From: Brevundimonas sp. UBA5866
GTDB lineage: Bacteria; Pseudomonadota; Alphaproteobacteria; Caulobacterales; Caulobacteraceae
DNA: 28,227 nucleotides
Reading direction: 5' to 3'
Assembly (NCBI RefSeq): GCF_002432125.1
Contig: NZ_DJFS01000064.1
Span: 1 to 28,227 of the forward strand
The notes beneath the pieces are model-generated. The model was not told the DNA's origin. It worked only from the letters and a program-made list of their open reading frames with translations, and did not search any database. This document shows, piece after piece, positions 8,245 through 15,156 of this stretch. Numbering within the stretch: position 1 is the first letter of the stretch; each line of letters begins with the position of its first letter. The position numbers were made by a program, and so were the translations under genes.

Positions 8245-8253
8245 CACGGTCGA

Positions 8254-10041
8254 TCAGCCCTTTTTGAAGCGGGCGAAGAACGTGTCGATCGGGTTCTCGG
8301 CCTTGTATTTGTGCATGATGACGTACTGCTGCAGGATCGACAGGATGTTGTTCCATGCCCAGTAGATCAGCAGGCCGGCCGCGAACGGTGCCATGATGAA
8401 GGTGAACAGGATCGGCATCAGCGAGAAGATCTGGCGCTGGATCGGATCCTGTGCCGGCGGGTTCATCGACATCTGCAGCCACATGGTCAGACCATAGACC
8501 AGCGGCAGGACGCCGAGGTGCAGCGGTCCGCCCAGAATGCCGCCCAGCAGCGGAACGGCCGACGGGTCATACGGAATGGCGCCGAACAGGTTCCAGATGG
8601 TGGTCGGGTCCTTCGCCGACAGGTCCTTGATCCAGCCGAAGAAGGGCGCGTGGCGCATCTCGATGGTGACGAACAGCACCTTGTACAGGGCGTAGAAGAC
8701 CGGAATCTGCACGAGGATCGGCAGACAGCCCGCCAGCGGATTGATCTTCTCGCGCTGGTACAGCGCCATCATTTCCTGCTGCTGCTTCTGCGGGTCCTTG
8801 CCGTGCTTCTTCTTGATCTCCTCCATCTTGGGCTGGAGCATGCGCATCTTCGACATCGAAGCGTACGACTTGTTGGCCAGCGGGAAGAGGACCAGCTTGA
8901 CCACCACGGTCAGGGCCAGAATGGCCAGACCGAAGTTGCCCAGCAGGCCGAAGAAGAACTCCAGAACCTGGAAGATCGGACGGGTCAGGAACCAGAACAT
9001 GCCCCAGTCGATCGCATAGACGAAGCGCGGCAGACCCAGCTGCTCTTCATACTGCTTCAGCACCTCGTTGCGCTTGACGCCCGCGAACAGTTGCTGGGTT
9101 TCGGTGATCTGCTTGCCCGGCGCGATGGTGTGCGCCGCGCCCAGCAGGTTTGCCTCGTGGATGTTCATTTCACCGACAGGACGCACGGTGAAACGGGCCG
9201 TAACCTTCTCGTCCTGAGCCGGGATCAGGGCCGCCAGCCAGTATTTGTCGGTGATGCCCATCCAGCCACCGGTCGAGTCTTCCTCGACCTTGGTCTTCTT
9301 GGCCCAGTCCTTGTATTTGATCTGTTCGGTCTTGAAGGACTTGCCTTCACCGAAAGTGCCGATGGCGCCTTCGTGCAGGATCATCTGCTTGCCCAGATCC
9401 GCCGGAATGCCCTGGCGCTCGACGCGCGAATACGGCGCGATCGTAATGGCGTTGGTGCCGAGGTTGGCAACCGTGTCCTTGACCGAGAACAGGTATTTGT
9501 CATCGACCGAGATCACGCGGGTGAAGCGCAGGCCGTTACCGTTGTCCCAGGTCAGTTCAACCGGCGTGGTCGGGGTCAGCTTGTCACCCTTTGACAGGGT
9601 CCAGACCGTGTTCGGGCCCGGAACGCCGCCCGGCACGTTCGCGCCGCGCCAGCCGAACTGGGCGAAATAGGCGTGCTCCATACCCTGCGGGCGGAACAGT
9701 TCGACGGGGGTCGGATCGTTCAGCTTCTCGCGGTACTGCGTCAGGAACAGATCATCGATACGACCGCCCAGCAGCGACAGCGAGCCCTTGACCGTGTCGC
9801 TCTCGATCGGCACGCGGCCAGCGCCCGTCAGGGCAGTGGCGCGGTCCTTGAATACATTGACGGTGCCGGTGAGGGTCGGGTCGGCATCGGTCGTTGCCTC
9901 CTGCGACAGTTCAGCAGCGGCAATACGTGCAGCACGCTGTTGCTCGGCCTGGGGCCGCATCACGGTGAAATAGTAGATGCCCATAATCAGGGCCGCGCAC
10001 ACAAAGAAGATAAGTGTGTTGCGCGAGTTCTCGTTCTGCAT
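8254..10041 (-). CDS. yidC: membrane protein insertase YidC
   Basis: A 595-residue Oxa1/YidC insertase of the Gram-negative type. An N-terminal transmembrane helix (about 9-26, LIFFVCAALIMGIYYFTV) is followed by the large periplasmic beta-supersandwich domain (about 45-350, including LSLLGGRIDDLFLTQYRE and ALIPAQDEKVTARF). The C-terminal insertase domain (about 360-585) carries the helices FWFLTRPIFQVLEFFFGLLG, NFGLAILALTVVVKLVLFPL and further segments, and a basic loop (MRMLQPKMEEIKKKHGKD). It inserts proteins into the inner membrane alone or with SecYEG. It starts 5 bp after rnpA and ends 9 bp before engB, clearly one operon. The small yidD gene often found between rnpA and yidC is absent here; the 5-bp gap leaves no room for it. 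Confidence 0.97.
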   Translation of the reverse strand: MQNENSRNTLIFFVCAALIMGIYYFTVMRPQAEQQRAARIAAAELSQEATTDADPTLTGTVNVFKDRATALTGAGRVPIESDTVKGSLSLLGGRIDDLFLTQYREKLNDPTPVELFRPQGMEHAYFAQFGWRGANVPGGVPGPNTVWTLSKGDKLTPTTPVELTWDNGNGLRFTRVISVDDKYLFSVKDTVANLGTNAITIAPYSRVERQGIPADLGKQMILHEGAIGTFGEGKSFKTEQIKYKDWAKKTKVEEDSTGGWMGITDKYWLAALIPAQDEKVTARFTVRPVGEMNIHEANLLGAAHTIAPGKQITETQQLFAGVKRNEVLKQYEEQLGLPRFVYAIDWGMFWFLTRPIFQVLEFFFGLLGNFGLAILALTVVVKLVLFPLANKSYASMSKMRMLQPKMEEIKKKHGKDPQKQQQEMMALYQREKINPLAGCLPILVQIPVFYALYKVLFVTIEMRHAPFFGWIKDLSAKDPTTIWNLFGAIPYDPSAVPLLGGILGGPLHLGVLPLVYGLTMWLQMSMNPPAQDPIQRQIFSLMPILFTFIMAPFAAGLLIYWAWNNILSILQQYVIMHKYKAENPIDTFFARFKKG

Positions 10042-10046
10042 CGGGA

Positions 10047-10475
10047 TCAGCGGTCCTGGCCGGAGAGGCGCGGTTGATCGTTAGGGGTCGCACCGGAGCG
10101 CCCATCCTTAAGCACGGATGGATCGGCACGCATCTTGGTCAGCCTTGTAAGGGCCGATTTCACGTCGTCAAGCAATCGCTCCCAGTCACGCTCTGCCGTG
10201 CCCATGCGCGCAATCAGCACATAGTCGCAGCCGGACTGGCCATATTCGGGCAAAATCAGGCGCGCAGCCTCGCGCAGGCGGCGTTTGGCGCGGTTACGCA
10301 CCACCGATCCGCCGACCTTGCGGGTCGCGGTAAAGCCGACGCGAATGGCATCATCACCATCGGCGCGGTCGAGCATTTGTATGACCACGGCGCCTCTCGC
10401 CTGAGAAACGCCTTTGGCGGCCGCCAGAAACTGGGGCCGCCGCAATAGGCGATCGATTTTCATCGTATCGGTCAT
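10047..10475 (-). CDS. rnpA: ribonuclease P protein component
   Basis: A 142-residue RNase P protein, which assists the catalytic RNA in 5' processing of tRNA precursors. It shows KIDRLLRRPQFLAAAKG at the N-terminus, the strand VGFTATRKVGGSVVRNRAKRRLREA (about 45-70) with the family's RNR signature, and CDYVLIARMG. The ATG at 10475 was chosen because GGGAGGG precedes it; an upstream in-frame ATG (10487) lies within that ribosome binding site region. The C-terminal about 25 residues (DPSVLKDGRSGATPNDQPRLSGQDR) are a polar tail longer than in E. coli RnpA. It follows rpmH by 35 bp, the conserved arrangement. Confidence 0.93.
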   Translation of the reverse strand: MTDTMKIDRLLRRPQFLAAAKGVSQARGAVVIQMLDRADGDDAIRVGFTATRKVGGSVVRNRAKRRLREAARLILPEYGQSGCDYVLIARMGTAERDWERLLDDVKSALTRLTKMRADPSVLKDGRSGATPNDQPRLSGQDR

Positions 10476-10510
10476 GCGCCCTCCCATATAGGGTTGATGG
10501 GCGCGTGACT

Positions 10511-10645
10511 TTAGGCCGTCAGGCGCTTGCGGCCTTTAGCGCGACGACGCGCAACGATTTTTTGACCGTTCTTGGTGGCCATCCGCGAACGGAAGCCGTG
10601 ACGGCGCTTGCGCACGAGACGCGACGGCTGGTAGGTCCGCTTCAC
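10511..10645 (-). CDS. rpmH: 50S ribosomal protein L34 (GTG start)
   Basis: A 44-residue protein with the invariant L34 sequence (KRTYQPSRLVRKRRHGFR, RRRAKGRKRLTA). The start is a GTG at 10643-10645, eight bases after GGAG; the frame stays open upstream, but upstream residues have no counterpart in L34. It is the first gene of the rpmH-rnpA-yidC-engB unit and sits behind a clear promoter at 10710-10738. Confidence 0.97.
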   Translation of the reverse strand: MKRTYQPSRLVRKRRHGFRSRMATKNGQKIVARRRAKGRKRLTA

Positions 10646-10709
10646 GGTCGACTCCGGGTTTCTGGGGTTAAGCGATGAACACGATCGTTCACCGCAGAAG
10701 AGAGGCGGG

Positions 10710-10738
10710 CGTATAAATCGACGCCGCGGCGGAGTCAA
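10710..10738 (-). promoter_or_regulatory. sigma70-type promoter of rpmH operon
   Basis: On the minus strand, TTGACT (10733-10738) and TATACG (10710-10715) are separated by exactly 17 bp. Transcription should start near 10703, giving a 5' leader of about 58 nt before the rpmH GTG. The divergent TVP38 gene starts about 80 bp to the right. Confidence 0.75.
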
Positions 10739-10818
10739 CGGCACCGCCACCCAACTTCGTCCGTTAAAAGCCAGATTCGTTCAGGTTTTTCATAACACCG
10801 TCATTCGGAGCCACAGGT

Positions 10819-11559
10819 TTGCACCGCTTCGCCCGCTTCATACCCCTGCTTCTCATGGCTGCGGCGGCGACCCTGATTTTCGCCACGGGATGGAACCGGT
10901 ATCTGTCGCTGGACACCTTGCGGGACCACGGCGCTGTGCTGAACGGATGGACGCAACAGCATTATTGGCTGGTTCTGGCCGGATTAATGGTGATTTTTGC
11001 CGTTCTGACGGCCAGCGTCGTCCCCGGCGTAGTGTTTGTGACCGTAACGGCCGGCTATCTGTTCGGCCCGTGGGTCGGCGGCATCGCGACGGCCTTTGCC
11101 GCCACGGTCGGGGCCTTGGCAGTGTATTATGCGGGCCGCACGGCACTTGGCGAATCGTTGAGACGCAAGGCTGCGTCCGACCAAGGTCTGCTGAAGAAAA
11201 TTTGCGATGGCGTCGAGAAAAACACCTTCAGCTATGTGCTGACGGCCCGATTGATCGTCTCGGTGCCCTTCCACATGATCAATGTGGCTGCGGGGATCAT
11301 GTCTGCCCCCCTGCGTCCCTATGTACTGGCGACCTTTATCGGACTTTTACCTGCCCACATCATATATTGCTGGATCGGTAGCGGTTTGCAGGAAGTCCTG
11401 ATCAATGATCCGAACCCCGACATCCAGTCGCTATTCAGGCAATTTATGTGGCCGCTGATCGGCGTAGGCTTTTTGTCTATGGTATTGCCGATGGGTCTAA
11501 AGCTGATCAAAGCGCGTTATGGACGCTCACCGGAAGATCCTGCGGGGGACGGCCAGTGA
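10819..11559 (+). CDS. TVP38/TMEM64-family (DedA-like) membrane protein
   Basis: A 246-residue inner-membrane protein with about six hydrophobic segments (about 6-24, 49-70, 72-105, 140-160, 165-190, 210-232). The central region VLTASVVPGVVFVTVTAGYLFGPWVGGIATAFAATVGA (62-99), where Pro and Gly interrupt the helices, and the later RLIVSVPFHMINVAAGI (143-159) match the SNARE-associated/TVP38/DedA (VTT) domain, which forms re-entrant loops. Related proteins act in lipid or undecaprenyl-phosphate translocation, though the role of the bacterial TVP38 group is poorly defined. The start is a TTG at 10819, eight bases after GGAG, needed to include the first membrane segment; the first in-frame ATG is 36 bp later. 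Its stop overlaps the GTG of a histidine kinase gene by GTGA. Confidence 0.85.
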   Translation: MHRFARFIPLLLMAAAATLIFATGWNRYLSLDTLRDHGAVLNGWTQQHYWLVLAGLMVIFAVLTASVVPGVVFVTVTAGYLFGPWVGGIATAFAATVGALAVYYAGRTALGESLRRKAASDQGLLKKICDGVEKNTFSYVLTARLIVSVPFHMINVAAGIMSAPLRPYVLATFIGLLPAHIIYCWIGSGLQEVLINDPNPDIQSLFRQFMWPLIGVGFLSMVLPMGLKLIKARYGRSPEDPAGDGQ

Positions 11560-13124
11560 CGGGTCTTGAACGCAAAACCGGAACGTCTGTGCTGAAAACC
11601 AACACGCCCCTGACAAAGATGAGCGAGGCCCTCAAGGCCCGTCTTGGCTCGGGCGAGCGCATCCGGCCACACGGGCCAGACGGATTGACCGCCCGACTGA
11701 TGATGCTGACGGTTGCCTTCACCCTTCTGGTGGCGGGCATGATCCTTGTCCCCAGCGCCTCGTCCTTCCAGGAGCGGTGGCTCAGGGATCGTCTGCAAGC
11801 CGCAGAACTGGCATCTGTCGGCGTGGAGGCCCTGCCCTACTCCGCCGTTCAGGACAGCACGGCCGAGCAGCTTTTGACCATTGGCGGCGTTCAGTCCGTC
11901 GTTGTCGGCGAACAGGGTGTACGCCGCCTTCTGTTGCAGGCCCCCAACCTGCCGCGCACGCCCGACCTCATCGATCTGCGCAACCGCAGCACCGGCTCCA
12001 AACTGATCGATCCGTGGCGCACCCTGTTCGGCCACCCCGACCGGTCCCTGCGGGTGCAGGCCACGCCCCGCTATCGCTCCGGCGAGCTGATCGAGATTCT
12101 GGCACCGGCCCAGCCGCTCAAACTGGAATTGCGCACCTTCATCCTGAACAATCTCATGGTGTCGGTCGTCATTGCACTGGTTGCGGGCGGCTTGCTCTGG
12201 CTGGGCCTGTCCTTCCTCGTGCTGCAGCCCCTGCGCCGCGTGACCCGTTCGATCGAACGCTTCGCCGCCGATCCGGAAGGGATCGTGGACACGCCTTCCG
12301 ATCGTCACGACGAGATTGGCCGCGTAGAGCGCGAACTGGCCCGTATGCAGGAAGAGGTGCAACAATCCCTGCGGGCGCGCGCCCGTCTGGTCGCACTGGG
12401 CGAGGCGGTGGCCAAGATCAATCACGACCTGCGCAATATGCTGACCTCGGCGCAGATCGCCTCCGAACGCCTGTCGTCCTCATCTGACCCGCTGGTGGCC
12501 AAGGCTCTGCCCAGGCTCGAACGCGCGCTGGGGCGCGCCGCAGGTCTGGCGCGCAATGTGCTGGAGTACGGGAAGTCCGAAGAGCCTGCGCCCGAACGGC
12601 GGCGCCTGCTTCTGGCCCGCGCTGTGGCGGCGGCTGCCGAGGATGCCGGCCTGTCGGACGAAGGTGTGCGGCTGGTGGCCAATCTCCCCTCGCGCTTCGT
12701 CGTAACGGCTGACCCCGATCAACTGCACCGCATCTTCGTGAACCTGATGCGCAATGCGCGGCAAGCCATCGAAACCGTGCAGGATGACCGTCATGGACAG
12801 ATCACCATCAGCGCCCGCGAAGACGACGGTTTCGCCGTCATCCACATTCGCGACAATGGTCCGGGCATTCCCGAACGTCTGGCCGGACGCCTGTTCGAGC
12901 CTTTTGTTTCCGGCTCCAAATCTGATGGCACAGGTCTGGGCCTGACGATTTCGCAGGAACTGGCCGCCAACCACGGCGGTCAGGTCCGGCTTGTTGAAAC
13001 CGGTCCAGAGGGGGCCGCGTTTGAATTGCGACTGCCACAGATAGGTGCGCGCACCTATTCTGATACCACCGAGCTAACCGCCGCCGCAGAAGCGGCAGAA
13101 CTGACCGAAGGTGAACGCCTATGA
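11556..13124 (+). CDS. membrane sensor histidine kinase (orphan)
   Basis: A 522-residue HK with GTG start at 11556 overlapping the preceding stop, behind GGGGGACGG. Two membrane helices (about 47-67, LMMLTVAFTLLVAGMILV; about 198-222, NLMVSVVIALVAGGLLWLGL) flank an extracytoplasmic sensor region of about 130 residues. A HAMP-like linker follows (about 222-274, LQPLRRVTRSIERFAADPEG). The phospho-acceptor His290 lies in AKINHDLRNML; the ATPase domain has the N box NLMRNARQA (396-404), G1 DNGPGIP (433-439) and F/G2 boxes LFEPFVSGSKSDGTGLGL (446-463). All catalytic motifs look intact. No response regulator lies nearby, so its partner is elsewhere. It is translationally coupled both to the TVP38-like gene and to a small secreted coiled-coil protein, which may be its modulators (inference). 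An alternative start is the ATG at 11619. Confidence 0.92.
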   Translation: MTGLERKTGTSVLKTNTPLTKMSEALKARLGSGERIRPHGPDGLTARLMMLTVAFTLLVAGMILVPSASSFQERWLRDRLQAAELASVGVEALPYSAVQDSTAEQLLTIGGVQSVVVGEQGVRRLLLQAPNLPRTPDLIDLRNRSTGSKLIDPWRTLFGHPDRSLRVQATPRYRSGELIEILAPAQPLKLELRTFILNNLMVSVVIALVAGGLLWLGLSFLVLQPLRRVTRSIERFAADPEGIVDTPSDRHDEIGRVERELARMQEEVQQSLRARARLVALGEAVAKINHDLRNMLTSAQIASERLSSSSDPLVAKALPRLERALGRAAGLARNVLEYGKSEEPAPERRRLLLARAVAAAAEDAGLSDEGVRLVANLPSRFVVTADPDQLHRIFVNLMRNARQAIETVQDDRHGQITISAREDDGFAVIHIRDNGPGIPERLAGRLFEPFVSGSKSDGTGLGLTISQELAANHGGQVRLVETGPEGAAFELRLPQIGARTYSDTTELTAAAEAAELTEGERL

Positions 13125-13564
13125 AATACACCCTGACAGCACTGGCCGGCGCTGCCGCCCTCGCCATGATGGCCCCCGTGGTCTCGGCACAGACGCCCCC
13201 CGCGCAAAGCGATCCTGTCGCCGACGCCATGCGCGCGCGCGGCGAGGCCTATCGCCGGGGTTCCGACGAAGTGCAGGACCCCGAGGAGATGCGCACCACT
13301 TCGGCCCTCAATGCCGAGATTCTGGAACAGAATGATCTGGCCGAGCTTCAGGACCGCGCCAACCAGCGCGCCCATGCCAAGGCACAGGCCGAGTATCAGG
13401 AAGAATTGGACCTGATGGAGATGGAGACCCGCCGCATCGAGCAGGAGGCGGCGGCCCGCGAGGCTGCATACAAGGCCGAGCTGGCGGCCTATGAGCGCGC
13501 CCAGGCAGACTGGCGGGCCTGTGTCGGTGGCGACAAGACCCGCTGCGCCACCACACCGCAGTAA
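13121..13564 (+). CDS. small secreted coiled-coil protein, function unknown
   Basis: A 147-residue protein with a textbook Sec signal peptide (MKYTLTALAGAAALAMMAPVVSAQ, cleavage after VSA at about residue 23). The mature protein is highly charged and almost wholly helical: from about residue 60 to 130 it is rich in Glu, Gln, Ala and Arg (AELQDRANQRAHAKAQAEYQ, MEMETRRIEQEAAAREAAYK), consistent with a coiled coil in the periplasm. It ends with two cysteines (WRACVGGDKTRCATT) that could form a disulfide. No family was recognised. The ATG overlaps the kinase stop by 4 bp, so the two are co-translated; a role as an accessory or sensed partner of the kinase is possible but unproven. Its stop abuts that of a convergent small gene. 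Confidence 0.8.
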   Translation: MKYTLTALAGAAALAMMAPVVSAQTPPAQSDPVADAMRARGEAYRRGSDEVQDPEEMRTTSALNAEILEQNDLAELQDRANQRAHAKAQAEYQEELDLMEMETRRIEQEAAAREAAYKAELAAYERAQADWRACVGGDKTRCATTPQ

Positions 13565-13864
13565 TCAGGACGCTTTGACTGCGGAACAGGTTTCAAAAAT
13601 GGCTTCAAAACGGGCCAGGGCATCCGTCCTGGCCCGTTCGATTTGAACCAACCAGTCTTCAGGCCTGTCGATAGCCAAGTGACCGGTTTCGATCACTTGG
13701 CGCCTTCTGGCTTCCAGACGTTCCTGAGCTGATTTTGCTTCGAGAAGAGCACGTTCCATCTCGCTCAAATCGCTCTTAGAAACCCTCGCAGAGATGGCTG
13801 CTAGAGCCAGCTCTGCTTCTTTTATGTCCATCATCGTGCGTCGGGTACTTTCAGTATCGGGCAT
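13565..13864 (-). CDS. small coiled-coil protein encoded behind nrdB
   Basis: A 99-residue soluble protein, no signal peptide or membrane segment. It starts at the ATG at 13864, after GGGATGGG, 17 bp downstream of the nrdB stop. The first two thirds are predicted to be helical with heptad-like Leu/Ala/Glu spacing (MMDIKEAELALAAISARVSK, LSEMERALLEAKSAQERLEA), and the rest is also helical (DWLVQIERARTDALARFEAI). I do not recognise the family. Position right behind nrdB on the same strand suggests co-transcription with the ribonucleotide reductase small subunit, but nothing in the protein indicates nucleotide metabolism. Confidence 0.7.
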   Translation of the reverse strand: MPDTESTRRTMMDIKEAELALAAISARVSKSDLSEMERALLEAKSAQERLEARRRQVIETGHLAIDRPEDWLVQIERARTDALARFEAIFETCSAVKAS

Positions 13865-13881
13865 GAACCCATCCCGATGGA

Positions 13882-14931
13882 TTATTCCGCGCTCGCCTGT
13901 TCCTGACGCTTCTTCATCAGGGCATCGAAGCTGTCCCAGACACCATCGGCGCCGTGCCACGAGCCCTGGGTCGCGGCCTTGGAATATTCGGTCGCGCGGG
14001 CTTCGAAGAAGTTGGCGTGTTCGACACCCGACAGAAGCGCCTGCAGCCACGGCAGCGGGTTTTCCGTCACCCCGTAAACCTCCGGCAGGTTCAGCTGGCG
14101 CAGGCGCCAGTCGGCGATGAAGCGGATATATTGTTTGATGTCGTGCGGCGTCATGCCGTTCACCGGACCCATCTCGAACGCCAGGTCGATGAATTTGTCC
14201 TCCATCTCGATAACCGTCTTGCAGTTGTCGACGATGTCGTCGGCCACGGCCTTAGTGACGGCACCGGTTTCCTTGTTGAAGGCGTGGTACAGCTTGATGA
14301 TGCCTTCGCAGTGCAGGCTTTCGTCGCGCACCGACCACGAGACGATCTGGCCCATGCCCTTCATCTTGTTCTGGCGCGGGAAGTTCATCAGCATGGCGAA
14401 GGACGCGAACAGCTGCAGCCCTTCGGAGAAGCCACCGAACATCGCCAGGGTGCGGCAGATGTCGGCATCGGTCTCGACCCCGAACTGGCCCATGTAGTCG
14501 TGCTTGTCCTTCATGGCCTCGTATTCCATGAAGGCGCCGAACTCGCTCTCGGGCATGCCGATGGTTTCGAGCAGCAGGGCATAGGCGGCGATGTGGATGG
14601 TTTCCATGTTGGCGAAGGCCGCCAGCATCATCTTCACCTCGGTCGGTTTGAACACGCGACCGTAGCGTTCCATGTAGTTGTCCTGGACCTCGATGTCCGC
14701 CTGGGTGAAGAAGCGGAAGATCTGGGTCAGCAGGTTGCGCTCGTTGTCATCCAGCTTGGCCGCCCAGTCCTTGACGTCCTCGCCCAGCGGCACTTCCTCT
14801 GGCATCCAGTGGACCTGCTGCTGCTTCTTCCACATGTCGAAGGCCCACGGATAGCGGAAGGGCTTGTAGGCGGCCGACGGGGTCAGCAGACCGGGTGTGC
14901 CGGGCTGGATGATCGAGGAATGGGCATTCAT
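13882..14931 (-). CDS. nrdB: ribonucleoside-diphosphate reductase, small (beta) subunit
   Basis: A 349-residue class I R2 protein, which houses the diiron-tyrosyl radical cofactor. Expected ligands are visible: Asp79 (FFTQADIEV), Glu110 and His113 (METIHIAAY), Glu170 (GGFSEGLQ), Glu204 and His207 (RDESLHCEG). The radical Tyr117 follows His113 at the normal spacing, so this is a tyrosyl-radical, not a tyrosine-less, subclass. There is no N-terminal ATP cone. The ATG at 14931 follows AGGA; upstream in-frame residues (to 15006) do not resemble R2. The C-terminal tail, which docks on the large subunit, ends RQEQASAE. The gene is about 2.6 kb from nrdA and in the opposite orientation, with its own regulatory region carrying NrdR-like boxes. 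Confidence 0.96.
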   Translation of the reverse strand: MNAHSSIIQPGTPGLLTPSAAYKPFRYPWAFDMWKKQQQVHWMPEEVPLGEDVKDWAAKLDDNERNLLTQIFRFFTQADIEVQDNYMERYGRVFKPTEVKMMLAAFANMETIHIAAYALLLETIGMPESEFGAFMEYEAMKDKHDYMGQFGVETDADICRTLAMFGGFSEGLQLFASFAMLMNFPRQNKMKGMGQIVSWSVRDESLHCEGIIKLYHAFNKETGAVTKAVADDIVDNCKTVIEMEDKFIDLAFEMGPVNGMTPHDIKQYIRFIADWRLRQLNLPEVYGVTENPLPWLQALLSGVEHANFFEARATEYSKAATQGSWHGADGVWDSFDALMKKRQEQASAE

Positions 14932-15014
14932 CGCGTGGTCCTGACAAGGAACTGTAGGGTGGGATTCGTTGTCCCTACCATGCGTCCAATAGCCCCTGCT
15001 CCGCAACCCGCCTG

Positions 15015-15030
15015 ACGGTCTATTTTGCGA
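15015..15030. promoter_or_regulatory. possible second NrdR box upstream of nrdB
   Basis: ACGGTCTATTTTGCGA matches the general NrdR-box consensus (acaCwAtATaTwGtgt) at 10 of 16 positions by my count, including 7 of 10 in the core. It is weak on its own; it is listed because it lies exactly 31 bp from the better box at 15046-15061, the usual spacing of paired NrdR boxes. Confidence 0.35.
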
Positions 15031-15045
15031 TCAAATTTCTAGCCA

Positions 15046-15061
15046 CCACAACATATAGGGT
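15046..15061. promoter_or_regulatory. NrdR box upstream of nrdB
   Basis: CCACAACATATAGGGT matches the ten central positions of the NrdR consensus at nine sites (core CAACATATAG). It lies about 115 bp upstream of the nrdB start and overlaps a possible -10 (TATATG on the minus strand). NrdR is the ATP/dATP-sensing repressor of ribonucleotide reductase genes; its gene is not in this window. Confidence 0.6.
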
Positions 15062-15096
15062 CTTTAGACGATTCAACTGTGGGGTGTGCTGGGGAC

Positions 15097-15129
15097 AAAA
15101 AAGCCCGCCGCTGCCAGGCACGGCGGGCT
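15097..15129 (-). terminator. rho-independent terminator of the CoA-transferase gene
   Basis: On the minus strand a perfect 9-bp GC-rich stem (AGCCCGCCG / CGGCGGGCT, 15121-15129 with 15102-15110) and 10-nt loop is followed by TTTTTTGT. It lies 27 bp beyond the CoA-transferase stop and insulates it from the nrdB promoter. Confidence 0.9.
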
Positions 15130-15156
15130 AGGCCTTAAAAGGCGGAACAACGGGCT

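Noticed and set aside
7837..9594. 585-codon plus-strand open frame across yidC/engB
   Set aside because: Antisense shadow of two unmistakable genes; composition dominated by His/Gln/Arg.
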